Assembly (NCBI RefSeq): GCF_001547935.1
Contig: NZ_AP014636.1
Coordinates: 682,001 to 746,000 of the forward strand
Source: Vibrio tritonius
Lineage (GTDB): Bacteria; Pseudomonadota; Gammaproteobacteria; Enterobacterales; Vibrionaceae
Length of the DNA stretch: 64,000 nt
Reading direction: 5' to 3'
Part shown: positions 8,560 through 17,696 of the stretch, one piece after another
Layout of the letters: every line of letters begins with the position of its first letter
Numbering within the stretch: position 1 is the stretch's first letter
Made by a program: the position numbers and the translations under genes
Notes under the pieces: model-generated
Told to the model about the DNA's origin: nothing
What the model saw: the letters and a program-made list of their open reading frames with translations, nothing else
Databases searched by the model: none

Positions 8560-9438
8560 CTAGAAATCAAATAAATAATCGCTTAGTTTGTCTGCAACGA
8601 GAGACATGGCTGGTGATTCATTAATGCCTGCGGGGCTAAATACACAATAATCTTCTTGAGTGAGACCATACGTGTGTTTGATTACGGTGAGGTCTTGTTC
8701 GCGCAGATACTGGCGAATAAGTGGTTCTGGTAGCACACCCCAAGCGTTATCGGTCAAAATGGTATTGAGAATATATTCGAAGCTGGAGAAGCCGATATAA
8801 CGGCGAGAAAAGGGCTCTAGGCTAGGGTTGTCTTTATCGGTTAGATAGACCATGACGGCTTGCTTGGCTTTGCGCAGCTCTTCATCAGAAACCCGTTTCG
8901 ATTTTGCTAATGGATGTGACGAACGACAGACCGACATCATGCGGATCTTACCCAAGGGTTGATACGTGATACGAGGGTCATCAAGTCGTTCATAATCGAC
9001 GCCAAACGCGAAGTCCACTTGTGCTGTGGCGACCAAGTTCGCCAAGTCACCACTGGAAGCCAGCACCAAATTAAACGAGGTATTGGGGAAGAGAGTATTC
9101 AACTGGTGCGCCATCTCATGCCATAAGGTATCTGGCAAGGAGTCGTCTCGAGCGATCCACACTTCTGCGGCAAATTCGGCAGACACTTCAGAACAGGTAT
9201 GTTTGACACGCCGTGCCGTGATCATGATGTTCTCACAATCTTTATATATTGCTTTGCCAGCTTCGGAAAGAGAGACTTGATTTCCCGTACGGGTAAATAG
9301 TTCAACACCTAACTCTTTTTCTAACGCTTTCAACGCCATACTGAGTTTAGTTCGGTTAGCTTCAAGTTGGCGTGCAGCTTCCGAGACGGAGCCGGTATTC
9401 GCGATGGCACAGAAGGCTTCTATTTGGGCTAAGTTCAT
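8560..9438 (-). CDS. LysR-family transcriptional regulator
   Basis: The 292-residue protein begins with the LysR winged helix-turn-helix (MNLAQIEAFCAIANTGSVSEAARQL, with recognition helix region TKLSMALKALEKELG, residues about 1-60) followed by a periplasmic-binding-protein-like effector domain. It is divergent from the methyltransferase gene 197 bp away, and LysR proteins often regulate the divergent neighbour; that target is inferred only from position. The effector is unknown. Confidence 0.9.
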   Translation of the reverse strand: MNLAQIEAFCAIANTGSVSEAARQLEANRTKLSMALKALEKELGVELFTRTGNQVSLSEAGKAIYKDCENIMITARRVKHTCSEVSAEFAAEVWIARDDSLPDTLWHEMAHQLNTLFPNTSFNLVLASSGDLANLVATAQVDFAFGVDYERLDDPRITYQPLGKIRMMSVCRSSHPLAKSKRVSDEELRKAKQAVMVYLTDKDNPSLEPFSRRYIGFSSFEYILNTILTDNAWGVLPEPLIRQYLREQDLTVIKHTYGLTQEDYCVFSPAGINESPAMSLVADKLSDYLFDF

Positions 9439-9634
9439 GCGGCAATCACACAGTTATACATTGGCAAATCATAAACAATTTTACTCAGTTTGACTATTTG
9501 CTGTAATTATCGCCAATCGAGAGAAAATTGCTTAATTGGCTTCAAGAAACGCTCGTAACTCGGTGAACTTTCTTTCATTTTGGTTTACTCTTGGCACTAT
9601 TGTCCGAATACAAAGAAGTAAGACGGAGGCCATA

Positions 9635-10216
9635 ATGGCGCAGAACTGGGATGAATACGCAGCAGACTGGGAGAAAGATGAATCGACCACTGCTTTTGCT
9701 CATAATGTGTTTCAACAGCTACGAGCATTTACGGACTTAACTGACAAGCACATCTTAGACTTTGGCTGTGGTACAGGCTTGCTCACCCAATTGATGTCAC
9801 CATTGGCAAAAGACATTGTCGCCCTAGATAGCTCTGAGGCTATGATTGAAGAACTCGATAAAAAAGAGTTGGATAATGTCGAACCCGTGGTGGATGCGTT
9901 AACTCGAGGTTTAGTGGCACAACATCCAGCGTTTCGTAAGCAGTTTGATGTGGTTGTTGCTTCTTCAGTGTGTGCGTACGTGAGCGATTTACAACAATCG
10001 TTGGACATCGTGTATAGCGTATTAGATGTTGGTGGCGTATTTGTACATTGGGATTGGTTAGCGCAGAACAGCGATAGTGAATCTGGACTTACTCGTGATG
10101 AAATCACCAATGCACTAACGAAAGCTGGGTTTGATTTTGTGGAAGCAAAAGAGGTCTTCTCTATTCAAACGTCTAATGGGCTTATCCCTGTCATTATGGG
10201 GATTGGTCGTAAGTAA
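9635..10216 (+). CDS. Class I SAM-dependent methyltransferase
   Basis: The 193-residue product has methyltransferase motif I (LDFGCGTGLLTQL, about residues 43-55), a motif II acidic loop (VALDSSEAMIEEL) and the post-motif region VVVASSVCAYV. The start at 9635 (MAQNWDEYAADW) is favoured over an in-frame upstream start because GGAGG sits five bases before it and the sequence begins with the usual W-(D/N)-EYA pattern. The acceptor is unknown; small-molecule and tRNA methyltransferases share this layout. It is divergent from a LysR gene. Confidence 0.85.
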   Translation: MAQNWDEYAADWEKDESTTAFAHNVFQQLRAFTDLTDKHILDFGCGTGLLTQLMSPLAKDIVALDSSEAMIEELDKKELDNVEPVVDALTRGLVAQHPAFRKQFDVVVASSVCAYVSDLQQSLDIVYSVLDVGGVFVHWDWLAQNSDSESGLTRDEITNALTKAGFDFVEAKEVFSIQTSNGLIPVIMGIGRK

Positions 10217-10422
10217 TCACGCGTCTTACTTCATTTTTAGAATTAATTGCTTAAGCATTTCCATACTGTAAATTGAGTGTTTACATAATTTCACTGTTGA
10301 GTATGGGGGAGTTCACTTATACTCCTCGCGTCAACAGAATGAATGTGGTCAATTGGATTTGACGTTAAATTCATCACTAACAACTGGTTAGAAAACGGCT
10401 TTATAAAAACTATAAGTAAAAC

Positions 10423-10453
10423 AAAAAGGGTTAGCATGAGCTAACCCTTTTTG
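10423..10453. terminator. Bidirectional terminator
   Basis: A 13-bp perfect stem (AAAAAGGGTTAGC and GCTAACCCTTTTT) with a four-base loop lies between the methyltransferase gene and the convergent LysR gene. Confidence 0.92.
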
Positions 10454-10477
10454 TATTCTGAGGGAGTATAGGAATAC

Positions 10478-11404
10478 TTAGTAAGTCACCAAATCTTGAT
10501 TCGATAATTGGCTGGATAGCCATTTTATCGCTTGGTTGTTCATATTCGAGGTATTCCAAACCAAACTGTACGCGACCGTGCCATAGTCAAAAGGGAGTGG
10601 TTTTCTGATCAGTCCTTGGGTTTTGCTCGATGCGTCAGCCCAGAGTTCTGAACAGGTAAACAATAAGTCGGTGTGATGGCAAAGGTCGGCCGCAGAGCCA
10701 AAATCGCTGGTAATGACTTTGATCGTGCGCGAGGTATGGTGTTGAGTGAGATATTTTTCGAAATAGGGATCGCTCAATTCATGATCGGAAATATCAATGT
10801 GAGCGTATTGAAGATAATTGTCGACCGTTAACTCCTTATCTGCTAAAGGATGATTTGGGCGCATCAAACATATCATTTTGTCGTAATCAATGACTTGCCA
10901 TCCTAAGTCGAGCGCTGAAGTGTGTGGTTGACTGATGTCGTGAGGCAGTATGACAAAGTCGACCGCTCCATTGAGTAATGAATCGAAACCATGCCGCTCT
11001 TTCGCATGAACAGTTAGTACCATGTCATCAGCACATTGTTCAATGATATGAGCGAGACGTTTTGAGTAAAGTTCGAACGTACTTTCTCGCATCGATATTT
11101 GGTAATTCCCCCGATATTCTTTGGGGTCGAACCCAGCTTGATGAATCAGACCATTCATACTCGATAAAATATGGTGGATTGTGGGAGAGATTTGTAAGGC
11201 GAATGCGGTTGGAATCAGTTGGTTACCATCACGAAAGAACAGTTCATCAGCTAATAGTTCACGTAGCTGTGCTAAAATTTTACTGATATTCGATGGGCTT
11301 ACGCATAGTCGCTTGGCGGTTTGAGTCACACTACGGGTACTTAACATGACGTGAAGTGCGGTTAAGTGTTTGAGGCTAAATCGGGAAAGCTGAACGTAAT
11401 CCAT
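10478..11404 (-). CDS. LysR-family transcriptional regulator
   Basis: The 308-residue protein has an N-terminal LysR helix-turn-helix (about residues 10-70, SVTQTAKRLCVSPSNISKIL) in the arrangement of the NodD/LeuO-like branch (FSLKHLTALHVML), then an effector-binding domain. It lies 87 bp downstream of the acetoacetyl-CoA synthetase gene on the same strand, so it may be read from that promoter, and it may regulate that gene. The ligand is unknown. Confidence 0.9.
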   Translation of the reverse strand: MDYVQLSRFSLKHLTALHVMLSTRSVTQTAKRLCVSPSNISKILAQLRELLADELFFRDGNQLIPTAFALQISPTIHHILSSMNGLIHQAGFDPKEYRGNYQISMRESTFELYSKRLAHIIEQCADDMVLTVHAKERHGFDSLLNGAVDFVILPHDISQPHTSALDLGWQVIDYDKMICLMRPNHPLADKELTVDNYLQYAHIDISDHELSDPYFEKYLTQHHTSRTIKVITSDFGSAADLCHHTDLLFTCSELWADASSKTQGLIRKPLPFDYGTVAYSLVWNTSNMNNQAIKWLSSQLSNQDLVTY

Positions 11405-11491
11405 AAAACCTGCTTTATTGAATAGAGAAACCAGAATATAACATTAGGTTCATAAACTTGACCATCTTAAAAACTGTTTTCTCATTAAAAT

Positions 11492-13477
11492 CTAGTTTAA
11501 TTGAGTGAAAAGTCGCACTTTAGCCTCTTCAATGCTTTGTGGATTAGCAATCGCATGCAAATTGCTGATGGTTTTTTGGTGTAACGCTTGCTTTAGCGCT
11601 TTTTCAACCAACTTACCTGAGTGAGTTCTGGGAATGTCATCAACAGCGATAATGTAGGCAGGGACATGACGAGGAGAGCAGTGGGTTTTAAGGTGTTTCC
11701 TAATCTCTGCTTGAAATTCGCTGGTTAACGAGGCGTCGTTAGCTAACTGAATAAATAGGACAATGGATTCGTCGTTATTTTGCTGGTAGCCAACCGCAAT
11801 CGAATCAAGTACGCCAGGCAATGAATTTACGTGCCGATAGATTTCTGCCGTGCCGATTCTTACTCCTCCCGGATTGAGCATGGTATCGCTACGACCAAGG
11901 AAACGCCAACCTTGGTGAGGTGTTGCTTCAATTTCATCACCGTGATGCCAAACGCCCGCAAATTTGTGCCAATAAGCAGAATAGTACTGTGTACCATCGT
12001 CTTGCCAAAAGCCGAGAGGTTGGTTGGGAAAACTATTGCAACACACCAACTCGCCAGATTGCGCAGTGGTTGCTTGACCTTGCTCATTAAATGCCGCGAT
12101 TTCCATTCCTAACGCACTGCTTTGACATTCGCCGCGATACACTGGCAGGGTTGGTACACCCAACACAAAGCAGCCGCATATATCAGTACCACCGGAGATA
12201 GAGGCCAGATGCACATCGCTTTTAATGTGTTGATAGACAAAGTCGAACTGTTCGGCATAGAGGGGCGAACCGGTTGAGCAAAGCGTGTTTAAATGTTTCA
12301 GCGTGTAGTAGTCAGAAGGAGAAAAATGGCGATTTTCTAGTTCAGCTAAATATCGAGCAGAGGTGCCAAATAAGGTGGTTTGCGTCTCTTCTGCCAATTG
12401 CCAAAGCACTTGTGGCTGCGGGTAAAAAGGGTGGCCATCGTAAATGATCAATGTTGCTCCACTGGCTAAAGCAGAAACATGCCAGTTCCACATCATCCAG
12501 CCGCAAGTCGTGAAATAAAAGACCCTGTCTTTAGGGTGTATATCACAATGTAGCTGATGTTCTTTTAAGTGGTTTAGTAAAGTGCCACCAACCGAATGAA
12601 CAATGCACTTGGGTTGACCAGTTGTGCCAGATGAATACAAAATGAAAAGTGGGTCGTTGAATGCAACGCGACAATATTCAACTCCCCGAGCTTGGTAGCT
12701 TTTTAGTATGGCTTGCCAGTCGGAGAAAGAGTCGTTAAACGCATCACTAGTATTACGTTGTTGTAAATACTCAATTTGGCAGGTGTTAGTCAGTTGCGGT
12801 AATTTCGCTGCAATAGCTGCATTATTCGCTTCTAATCTGTGGGTTTTCCCGTTAAATGTGTAGCCGTTACAGCAGAATAGGATTTTAGGTGATACTTGAC
12901 TAAAACGTTCCAGAACACTGTCGATGCCAAAATCGGGAGAAATGGAGGTCCAAATGGCACCTAAGCTGGTGGTTGCGAGCATGGCGACCACAGACTCTGC
13001 AATATAAGGTAAGTAACCCGCCACTACATCCCCGGCACCAACTCCATTTTGTTCTAGCCATTGTTGCACGATGGATACTTGATCTGACAATTGTTGCCAC
13101 GTCAGTTTTTTGGTATGCCCGTTTTCATTACGGCACCATAGCGCGACTCCTTCTGGATTTTGATACGCATAGGAGAGGCAGTTCTCTGCATAATTGAGCT
13201 CTGCTTGTGGAAACCATTTCGTGTCGGCGGCAGCATAGAAAGGTCTACCTGAAACAATCCCTTCGCCTGTAACACATTGCCCCTGTGAGCCTATTACATC
13301 GCAGTAGTTCCATAACTCTATCCAAAAGGAGCGGCTTTCATCGATAGACCAACGATGAAGTTCTTCATAAGTAGCGAAAAATTTATTTTGGCGAGCTAGG
13401 TGATCTGTAAAGCCAGAGATGAGTGAAGTACTGATGCGCTCTTGGCTTGGATGCCAAATAGGACCAAAGTCTGCCAT
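11492..13477 (-). CDS. Acetoacetyl-CoA synthetase (acetoacetate-CoA ligase)
   Basis: The 661-residue protein is an adenylate-forming enzyme with the P-loop-like motif YSSGTTGQPKCIVHS, the A8-type motif GWRFLGRSD-MLNPGGVRIGTAEIY and a C-terminal catalytic Lys in RTHSGKLVEKALK. Length and N-terminus (WHPS, then F-TDHLA and a W-SIDES-FW block) match acetoacetyl-CoA synthetases better than acetyl-CoA synthetases. It would activate acetoacetate with ATP and CoA. Acetoacetate is a product of Phe/Tyr breakdown, and the divergent phhAB genes begin 212 bp away, so a shared catabolic role is likely. AAGGAAAG precedes the ATG. Confidence 0.88.
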   Translation of the reverse strand: MADFGPIWHPSQERISTSLISGFTDHLARQNKFFATYEELHRWSIDESRSFWIELWNYCDVIGSQGQCVTGEGIVSGRPFYAAADTKWFPQAELNYAENCLSYAYQNPEGVALWCRNENGHTKKLTWQQLSDQVSIVQQWLEQNGVGAGDVVAGYLPYIAESVVAMLATTSLGAIWTSISPDFGIDSVLERFSQVSPKILFCCNGYTFNGKTHRLEANNAAIAAKLPQLTNTCQIEYLQQRNTSDAFNDSFSDWQAILKSYQARGVEYCRVAFNDPLFILYSSGTTGQPKCIVHSVGGTLLNHLKEHQLHCDIHPKDRVFYFTTCGWMMWNWHVSALASGATLIIYDGHPFYPQPQVLWQLAEETQTTLFGTSARYLAELENRHFSPSDYYTLKHLNTLCSTGSPLYAEQFDFVYQHIKSDVHLASISGGTDICGCFVLGVPTLPVYRGECQSSALGMEIAAFNEQGQATTAQSGELVCCNSFPNQPLGFWQDDGTQYYSAYWHKFAGVWHHGDEIEATPHQGWRFLGRSDTMLNPGGVRIGTAEIYRHVNSLPGVLDSIAVGYQQNNDESIVLFIQLANDASLTSEFQAEIRKHLKTHCSPRHVPAYIIAVDDIPRTHSGKLVEKALKQALHQKTISNLHAIANPQSIEEAKVRLFTQLN

Positions 13478-13583
13478 AGCTTTCCTTGCGATGTGTAAAA
13501 ACCAATAGGTAAAGTGTTGTTGGCACAGTAACCGTTGTCAAACAGCACTGTTCTACTTCGTGTGCTGGTTAAGAATCTTTGCT

Positions 13584-13601
13584 TGTAACATTATTTTTAC
13601 A
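13584..13601. promoter_or_regulatory. TyrR/PhhR-type operator
   Basis: The sequence TGTAAC-ATTATT-TTTACA matches the TyrR box TGTAAA-N6-TTTACA at 11 of 12 fixed positions. It lies 89 bp upstream of the phhA start, inside the divergent region shared with acetoacetyl-CoA synthetase. Regulation of phhAB by TyrR/PhhR is known in other gammaproteobacteria; binding here is inferred. Confidence 0.65.
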
Positions 13602-13689
13602 ACAGAACGCAGTGTGAAATTACTAATAAAGATGTTAATAGCAAGCATGCAGATTATGGTTAAATGAGTGGGCCAGAAGGAGACACGCG

Positions 13690-14484
13690 ATGAGCGAATA
13701 CCATTCAAAACCGCTTGATGCCTTTGGTAACTTAGCGTGGGATGACGACGAACACGATGTTTGGCAACGTTTAATCGAACGCCAGTCACATTGCGTTGAA
13801 GGGCGTGCCTGTAAGGCATACTTACAGGGATTAGAAAGGCTTGGATTGTCGCACCAATATGCACCTCAACTTAGTGATATTAACCCAGTGCTACAGGAAA
13901 CAACGGGTTGGCAAGTCACACCTGTACCTGCACTGATTAACTTCGAGCGTTTTTTTACGCTACTGGCACATAAACAGTTTCCTATTGCGACATTCTTACG
14001 TCGCAAGGAAGATCTCGATTACTTGCAAGAACCCGACTTTTTTCATGAGGTGTTCGGCCATTGCGCTATGCTCACCAATCCTAAATTTGCACAGCTAACG
14101 CATTTGTTTGGTCAGTTAGGTTTAGCGATGCCAGAATCAGATCGAGTTTATCTCGCTAGGCTATACTGGTTTACGGTGGAGTTCGGTTTGATAAAAGAAG
14201 AAGATGAATTTCGGATTTTTGGCGGCGGCATTCTTTCTTCCCCAGGTGAAACACTACGGGCTCTGGAAAGTGCTGAAGTACGTCGTGAGCCATTCCATCT
14301 ACTCAACGTACTGAGAACATCCTATCGAATTGATGAGATGCAACCTTTGTATTACTACCTCAATGATTTTTCACAATTATTTCGACTGTTGAGTGACGAT
14401 TTGTCATCCAATATAGAGCAAGCAAAATCACTGGGTATGTTGACAGTGAGTGACTTAATCAAGGAGAACGAAAATGTTACATGA
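13690..14484 (+). CDS. phhA: Phenylalanine 4-monooxygenase
   Basis: The 264-residue protein matches bacterial pterin-dependent phenylalanine hydroxylases, which convert Phe to Tyr using O2 and tetrahydrobiopterin. The non-haem iron ligands are visible: His119 and His124 in FHEVFGHC and Glu164 in YWFTVEFGL. It has no regulatory ACT domain, as usual for bacteria. AAGGAGA precedes the ATG. Its end overlaps the start of phhB by 11 bp, so the two are translationally coupled. A TyrR-type box lies upstream. Confidence 0.95.
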   Translation: MSEYHSKPLDAFGNLAWDDDEHDVWQRLIERQSHCVEGRACKAYLQGLERLGLSHQYAPQLSDINPVLQETTGWQVTPVPALINFERFFTLLAHKQFPIATFLRRKEDLDYLQEPDFFHEVFGHCAMLTNPKFAQLTHLFGQLGLAMPESDRVYLARLYWFTVEFGLIKEEDEFRIFGGGILSSPGETLRALESAEVRREPFHLLNVLRTSYRIDEMQPLYYYLNDFSQLFRLLSDDLSSNIEQAKSLGMLTVSDLIKENENVT

Positions 14485-14818
14485 GCTCAGATGTGAGGCC
14501 TGTCGAGCTGGTGCAGCAGGCGCGTTAACAACTCAAGAGCAGCAAGAACTGTTGCTTGAACTCGATGATTGGAAAGTAGTGACCCGTGATTCGGTTGAGC
14601 AATTGGAGAAATCCTTTCTGTTTTCTAATTTCAAAAAAGCGTGGACGTTTAGCGAACAGGTCGCCAACCTAGCGGATCAACAAAATCATCACCCTTCCAT
14701 TTTGGCTGAGTGGGGGAAAGTGACTGTCACGTGGTGGACACACTCCGTTCATGGTTTGCATAAAAACGACTTTATCTGTGCGGCAAAATGTGACCATATC
14801 TTTGATGGGGCTGAGTAA
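14474..14818 (+). CDS. phhB: Pterin-4a-carbinolamine dehydratase
   Basis: The 114-residue protein has the family signature of paired His residues in NHHPSI and the segment VTVTWWTHSVHGLHKNDF. It dehydrates the 4a-carbinolamine made by PhhA and so recycles the pterin cofactor. The start codon lies inside the last codons of phhA (11-bp overlap), with AAGGAGAACGAAA upstream as ribosome site. An N-terminal Cys-containing stretch (RCEACRAGAAGA) is common in proteobacterial PhhB. Confidence 0.93.
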   Translation: MLHELRCEACRAGAAGALTTQEQQELLLELDDWKVVTRDSVEQLEKSFLFSNFKKAWTFSEQVANLADQQNHHPSILAEWGKVTVTWWTHSVHGLHKNDFICAAKCDHIFDGAE

Positions 14819-14911
14819 GGTAGCGAGAGATGCTTACCAAGCAGCGCACAGTGGTAGATTGCTGTTGGCGTGGTTTGATTGAGTAGCAAGGTGACGAACA
14901 AATACAGCAGA

Positions 14912-14955
14912 TAAAAAAAGAGCCAATCGTAATCGCACGATTGGCTTATATTTTG
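14912..14955. terminator. Terminator after phhAB
   Basis: Arms AGCCAATCGT (14921-14930) and ACGATTGGCT (14937-14946), with an A run before and TATATTTT after, form a hairpin that could stop transcription in both directions. Confidence 0.75.
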
Positions 14956-15348
14956 TGTGAACAATTCTATTCACTAACAACGTCAGTTGGCTAGGTGACC
15001 CTCGGCTTAAGAAGGGTCGATTTATATAATGCAGATAGCGTGCCAACTTTTTTTATGTGTTTTTGGTTCTAAAATGGCATTTTTTGACCAAAAATTGACC
15101 TAAACTTAAAAACGCTTTGCATTATGCAAATGCATTTTGCAATTTTTGCTAAAATGCTAGTGATACCTGTCTCAATGAAATTAATTGCATTTTGGCCTTC
15201 ATGATCCAATTTTTCACCCAATCTCCGGGTAAAATAGTTACATTTCAAACTATTTTTTTATCATCTCAATGTCAGGTTTATTCCATGTTTATCACTTGTC
15301 TTTGCTAATTAGAGACCGTTTATGGCGGTTTTATGACATTTTTATGGG
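14956..15348. other. Upstream region of the ectoine operon
   Basis: This AT-rich stretch has no gene. At 15119-15142 a 13-bp direct repeat occurs twice in tandem (GCATTATGCAAAT, GCATTTTGCAATT), and the first copy lies in a perfect palindrome (TTGCAT-T-ATGCAA, 15117-15129). Several further TTTTGACC/GGTCAA-like half-sites lie near 15085-15100. It probably holds activator or repressor sites for ectABC. Confidence 0.4.
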
Positions 15349-15376
15349 TTGAAATCTTATTTTGGTTTGCTATGGT
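15349..15376 (+). promoter_or_regulatory. Candidate ectA promoter
   Basis: TTGAAA (15349-15354) and TATGGT (15371-15376) with 16-bp spacing would start transcription near 15383, shortly before the ectA ribosome site. Confidence 0.4.
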
Positions 15377-15389
15377 AATAAAGAATTAA

Positions 15390-15402
15390 TTAGAGTTCAA
15401 AA
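15390..15402. promoter_or_regulatory. Candidate CosR/EctR operator at ectA
   Basis: TTAGAGTTCAAAA occurs just downstream of the candidate ectA start site. The first 12 bases are identical to a site upstream of proX2 and similar to sites at proV and again upstream of proX2. A repressor here would block early transcription. The match to the remembered EctR1 box (TATTTAGTGTACTATATA) is partial. Confidence 0.5.
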
Positions 15403-15418
15403 CATAATGGAGATGGCT

Positions 15419-15964
15419 ATGATGACAAGTGCGCCTTGGGTGGCGTTTCCAAACCAAACTGATAAGGATATGTCATGGGTATTACGAAAACCTACGCGAT
15501 CAGACGGGCAAAGTGTTCACGATTTAGTCGCAAAGTGTGCTCCTTTGGACGAAAATTCCGAATATTGTAATTTTTTGCAGTCGATACATTTTCGCAATAC
15601 TTGTGTTATGGCAGAAGAACAAGGCGAATGTGTTGGCTTTATCTCTGCGTATCAAAAGCCTGATAGTGAAAACGAACTGTTTATTTGGCAAGTGGCTGTT
15701 CATCCTAATCAGCGTGGTCGTGGCCTCGCTTTCCATATGTTACAAACGCTGTTAAGTCGTCAAAATCTAGCCAATATCGATGTTGTTGAAACCACGATTA
15801 CCCAAACCAATCAAGGTTCGTGGGCATTGTTTAAGAAGCTTGATCGTCAACATGGAACCCAAGGTGAAGTGTCAATCTTTCTTGATGAGACACGTCATTT
15901 CGATGGTGAACACGACAGTGAATATCTCTATCGAATTCCCCTTTCTTATCACACAAATTCGTAA
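15419..15964 (+). CDS. ectA: L-2,4-diaminobutyrate N-gamma-acetyltransferase
   Basis: The product (about 181 residues) is a GNAT-fold acetyltransferase with the acetyl-CoA loop VHPNQRGRGLAFHML, and is called EctA from the directly following ectB and ectC. It acetylates L-2,4-diaminobutyrate, the second step of ectoine synthesis. Three in-frame ATGs are close; 15419 (MMTSAPW) is chosen because GGAG stands six bases before it, whereas the ATG at 15407 and a TTG further upstream lack ribosome sites and would overlap the candidate operator. It is the first gene of ectABC-ask. Confidence 0.93.
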   Translation: MMTSAPWVAFPNQTDKDMSWVLRKPTRSDGQSVHDLVAKCAPLDENSEYCNFLQSIHFRNTCVMAEEQGECVGFISAYQKPDSENELFIWQVAVHPNQRGRGLAFHMLQTLLSRQNLANIDVVETTITQTNQGSWALFKKLDRQHGTQGEVSIFLDETRHFDGEHDSEYLYRIPLSYHTNS

Positions 15965-15996
15965 ACTCACCAAACCAACAAAGGCTTTTTATTAGC

Positions 15997-17262
15997 ATGA
16001 ATATTTTTCGAGACAAAGAATCGAATGTGCAGTCGTATGCTCGTCATTTTCCGGTCGTTTTTTCTAGTGCAAAAGGGTCGTGGTTGTACACCCAAGATGG
16101 ACAAGCCTACCTCGACTTTCTCGCTGGTGCGGGCGCGCTCAATTATGGTCATAACAATCCAGTCTTAAAACAAGCATTGCTTGAATATATTGAAAAAGAC
16201 GGTTTAACGCATGGGCTTGATATGTACTCAGAAGCAAAAGCTGAGTTTCTTGATGTGCTACAACGTTACATTCTTGGTCCAAGAGAACTCGATTATCGAG
16301 TGCAATTTACAGGGCCAACAGGCACTAATGCAGTTGAAGCAGCGATTAAATTGGCTCGTAAAGTGACCGGACGCAGCAATGTGGTGGCATTCACTAATGG
16401 CTTTCATGGTTGCTCGCTGGGAGCGCTTGCGTTAACGGGTAACCAACATCACCGCGGAGGTGCGGGTATCGGTTTGAATGGTGTGACACGACTCCCTTAT
16501 GACGGTTATGCCAATGTCGATGGTTTGGCTCTGTTCGAAGCGATGCTGGAAGATAATTCAGCGGGTATGGATAAACCAGCAGCAGTGATTCTTGAAGTGG
16601 TGCAGGGCGAAGGTGGGCTAAATGTTGCCTCTAATACTTGGTTACGTGCGCTTGCTTCGGTTTGTCGTCGACATGATGTATTGCTTATCGTGGATGATAT
16701 TCAGGCCGGATGCGGACGAACGGGAAGCTTTTTCAGTTTCGAAGCTGCAGGAATCAAACCAGACATAGTCACTCTATCAAAATCCATTGGTGGTTACGGC
16801 CTGCCTATGGCGCTTGTTTTGTATAAGCCGCAATACGACGTGTGGTTACCGGGAGAGCATAATGGCACTTTCCGTGGTAATAACCATGCTTTTGTTACTG
16901 CGGCGAAAGCGATTACGACTTATTGGAGTGATGAGCAATTCTCACACCACATTATGGAAAGGGCGAAAGAGCTTAAGTATGCATTAAGCCAACATGTCGA
17001 GCGCTATCCTACCTTGTTTGCCAAGGTAAAAGGGCGAGGGTTAATGCAAGGTATTGCTTGTCAAAATGGCGCGATTGCTGAACGGATTGCCAGAGAATGT
17101 TTTGCGTTAGAAATGGTGATCGAGACTGCTGGCCCTGAAGATGAGGTGGTTAAGTTTTTCTGTCCGTTAACCATTAGCAAAGAAGAACTGGCTACAGGAT
17201 TAGAGCGCTTCGAACAAGCGATAGAAAATTTGGCGCCCAAACTACTGGCAAAAGCGTCATAA
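15997..17262 (+). CDS. ectB: Diaminobutyrate-2-oxoglutarate transaminase
   Basis: This 421-residue class III PLP aminotransferase converts aspartate semialdehyde to L-2,4-diaminobutyrate, the first step of ectoine synthesis. The PLP Lys is residue 262 in TLSKSIGGYG; the cofactor-binding Asp lies in LLIVDDIQAGCGRTG. The N-terminal VQSYARHFPVVF and LDFLAGAGALNYGHN blocks are characteristic of EctB rather than GABA or ornithine aminotransferases. It starts 32 bp after ectA. Confidence 0.96.
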   Translation: MNIFRDKESNVQSYARHFPVVFSSAKGSWLYTQDGQAYLDFLAGAGALNYGHNNPVLKQALLEYIEKDGLTHGLDMYSEAKAEFLDVLQRYILGPRELDYRVQFTGPTGTNAVEAAIKLARKVTGRSNVVAFTNGFHGCSLGALALTGNQHHRGGAGIGLNGVTRLPYDGYANVDGLALFEAMLEDNSAGMDKPAAVILEVVQGEGGLNVASNTWLRALASVCRRHDVLLIVDDIQAGCGRTGSFFSFEAAGIKPDIVTLSKSIGGYGLPMALVLYKPQYDVWLPGEHNGTFRGNNHAFVTAAKAITTYWSDEQFSHHIMERAKELKYALSQHVERYPTLFAKVKGRGLMQGIACQNGAIAERIARECFALEMVIETAGPEDEVVKFFCPLTISKEELATGLERFEQAIENLAPKLLAKAS

Positions 17263-17300
17263 CAGCGTATTGGAATCAATGAACCAAAGAAGGAGACATT

Positions 17301-17687
17301 ATGATTGTTAGAACCCTGAAAGAGTGTGAGCAAAGTGAACGTCGCGTTGTTGCTGAAAACTGGGAAAGTACCCGGATGATTTTAAAAGAAGATCAAATGG
17401 GCTTTTCATTTCACATTACTACCATCTATAAGGGAACAGACACTCATATTCACTATCAAAACCATCTTGAATCAGTGTATTGCATTTCTGGAGAAGGAGA
17501 GATCGAAGTTGTTGGTGGTGAAGTGTATCCAATCCAACCGGGAACGCTTTATGTGCTGGATAAGCACGATGAACATTACCTACGTGCCTATAAAAAAGGC
17601 GATATGGTAATGGCTTGTGTCTTTAACCCACCATTGACTGGTCAAGAAACTCACGATAGTAACGGCGTTTACCCATTGATTGAGTGA
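17301..17687 (+). CDS. ectC: L-ectoine synthase
   Basis: The 128-residue cupin closes the ring of N-gamma-acetyl-diaminobutyrate to ectoine. The start [25 protein letters not shown]... type block, the cupin motif [19 protein letters not shown] and the C-terminal [13 protein letters not shown] are typical. AAGGAG lies before the ATG. No ectD hydroxylase follows, so ectoine rather than hydroxyectoine is the expected product. Confidence 0.96.
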   Translation: MIVRTLKECEQSERRVVAENWESTRMILKEDQMGFSFHITTIYKGTDTHIHYQNHLESVYCISGEGEIEVVGGEVYPIQPGTLYVLDKHDEHYLRAYKKGDMVMACVFNPPLTGQETHDSNGVYPLIE

Positions 17688-17696
17688 TATACACCC

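Noticed and set aside
11831..12112. 93-residue + strand ORF within the acetoacetyl-CoA synthetase gene
   Set aside because: It is a shadow of a clear enzyme gene, with no ribosome site or family features; the same applies to other overlapping ORFs inside atp, chemoreceptor and pro genes.
15362..15418. Extended ectA N-terminus from a TTG or from the ATG at 15407
   Set aside because: These starts lack a ribosome site and overlap the candidate promoter/operator; the ATG at 15419 has GGAG at good spacing.
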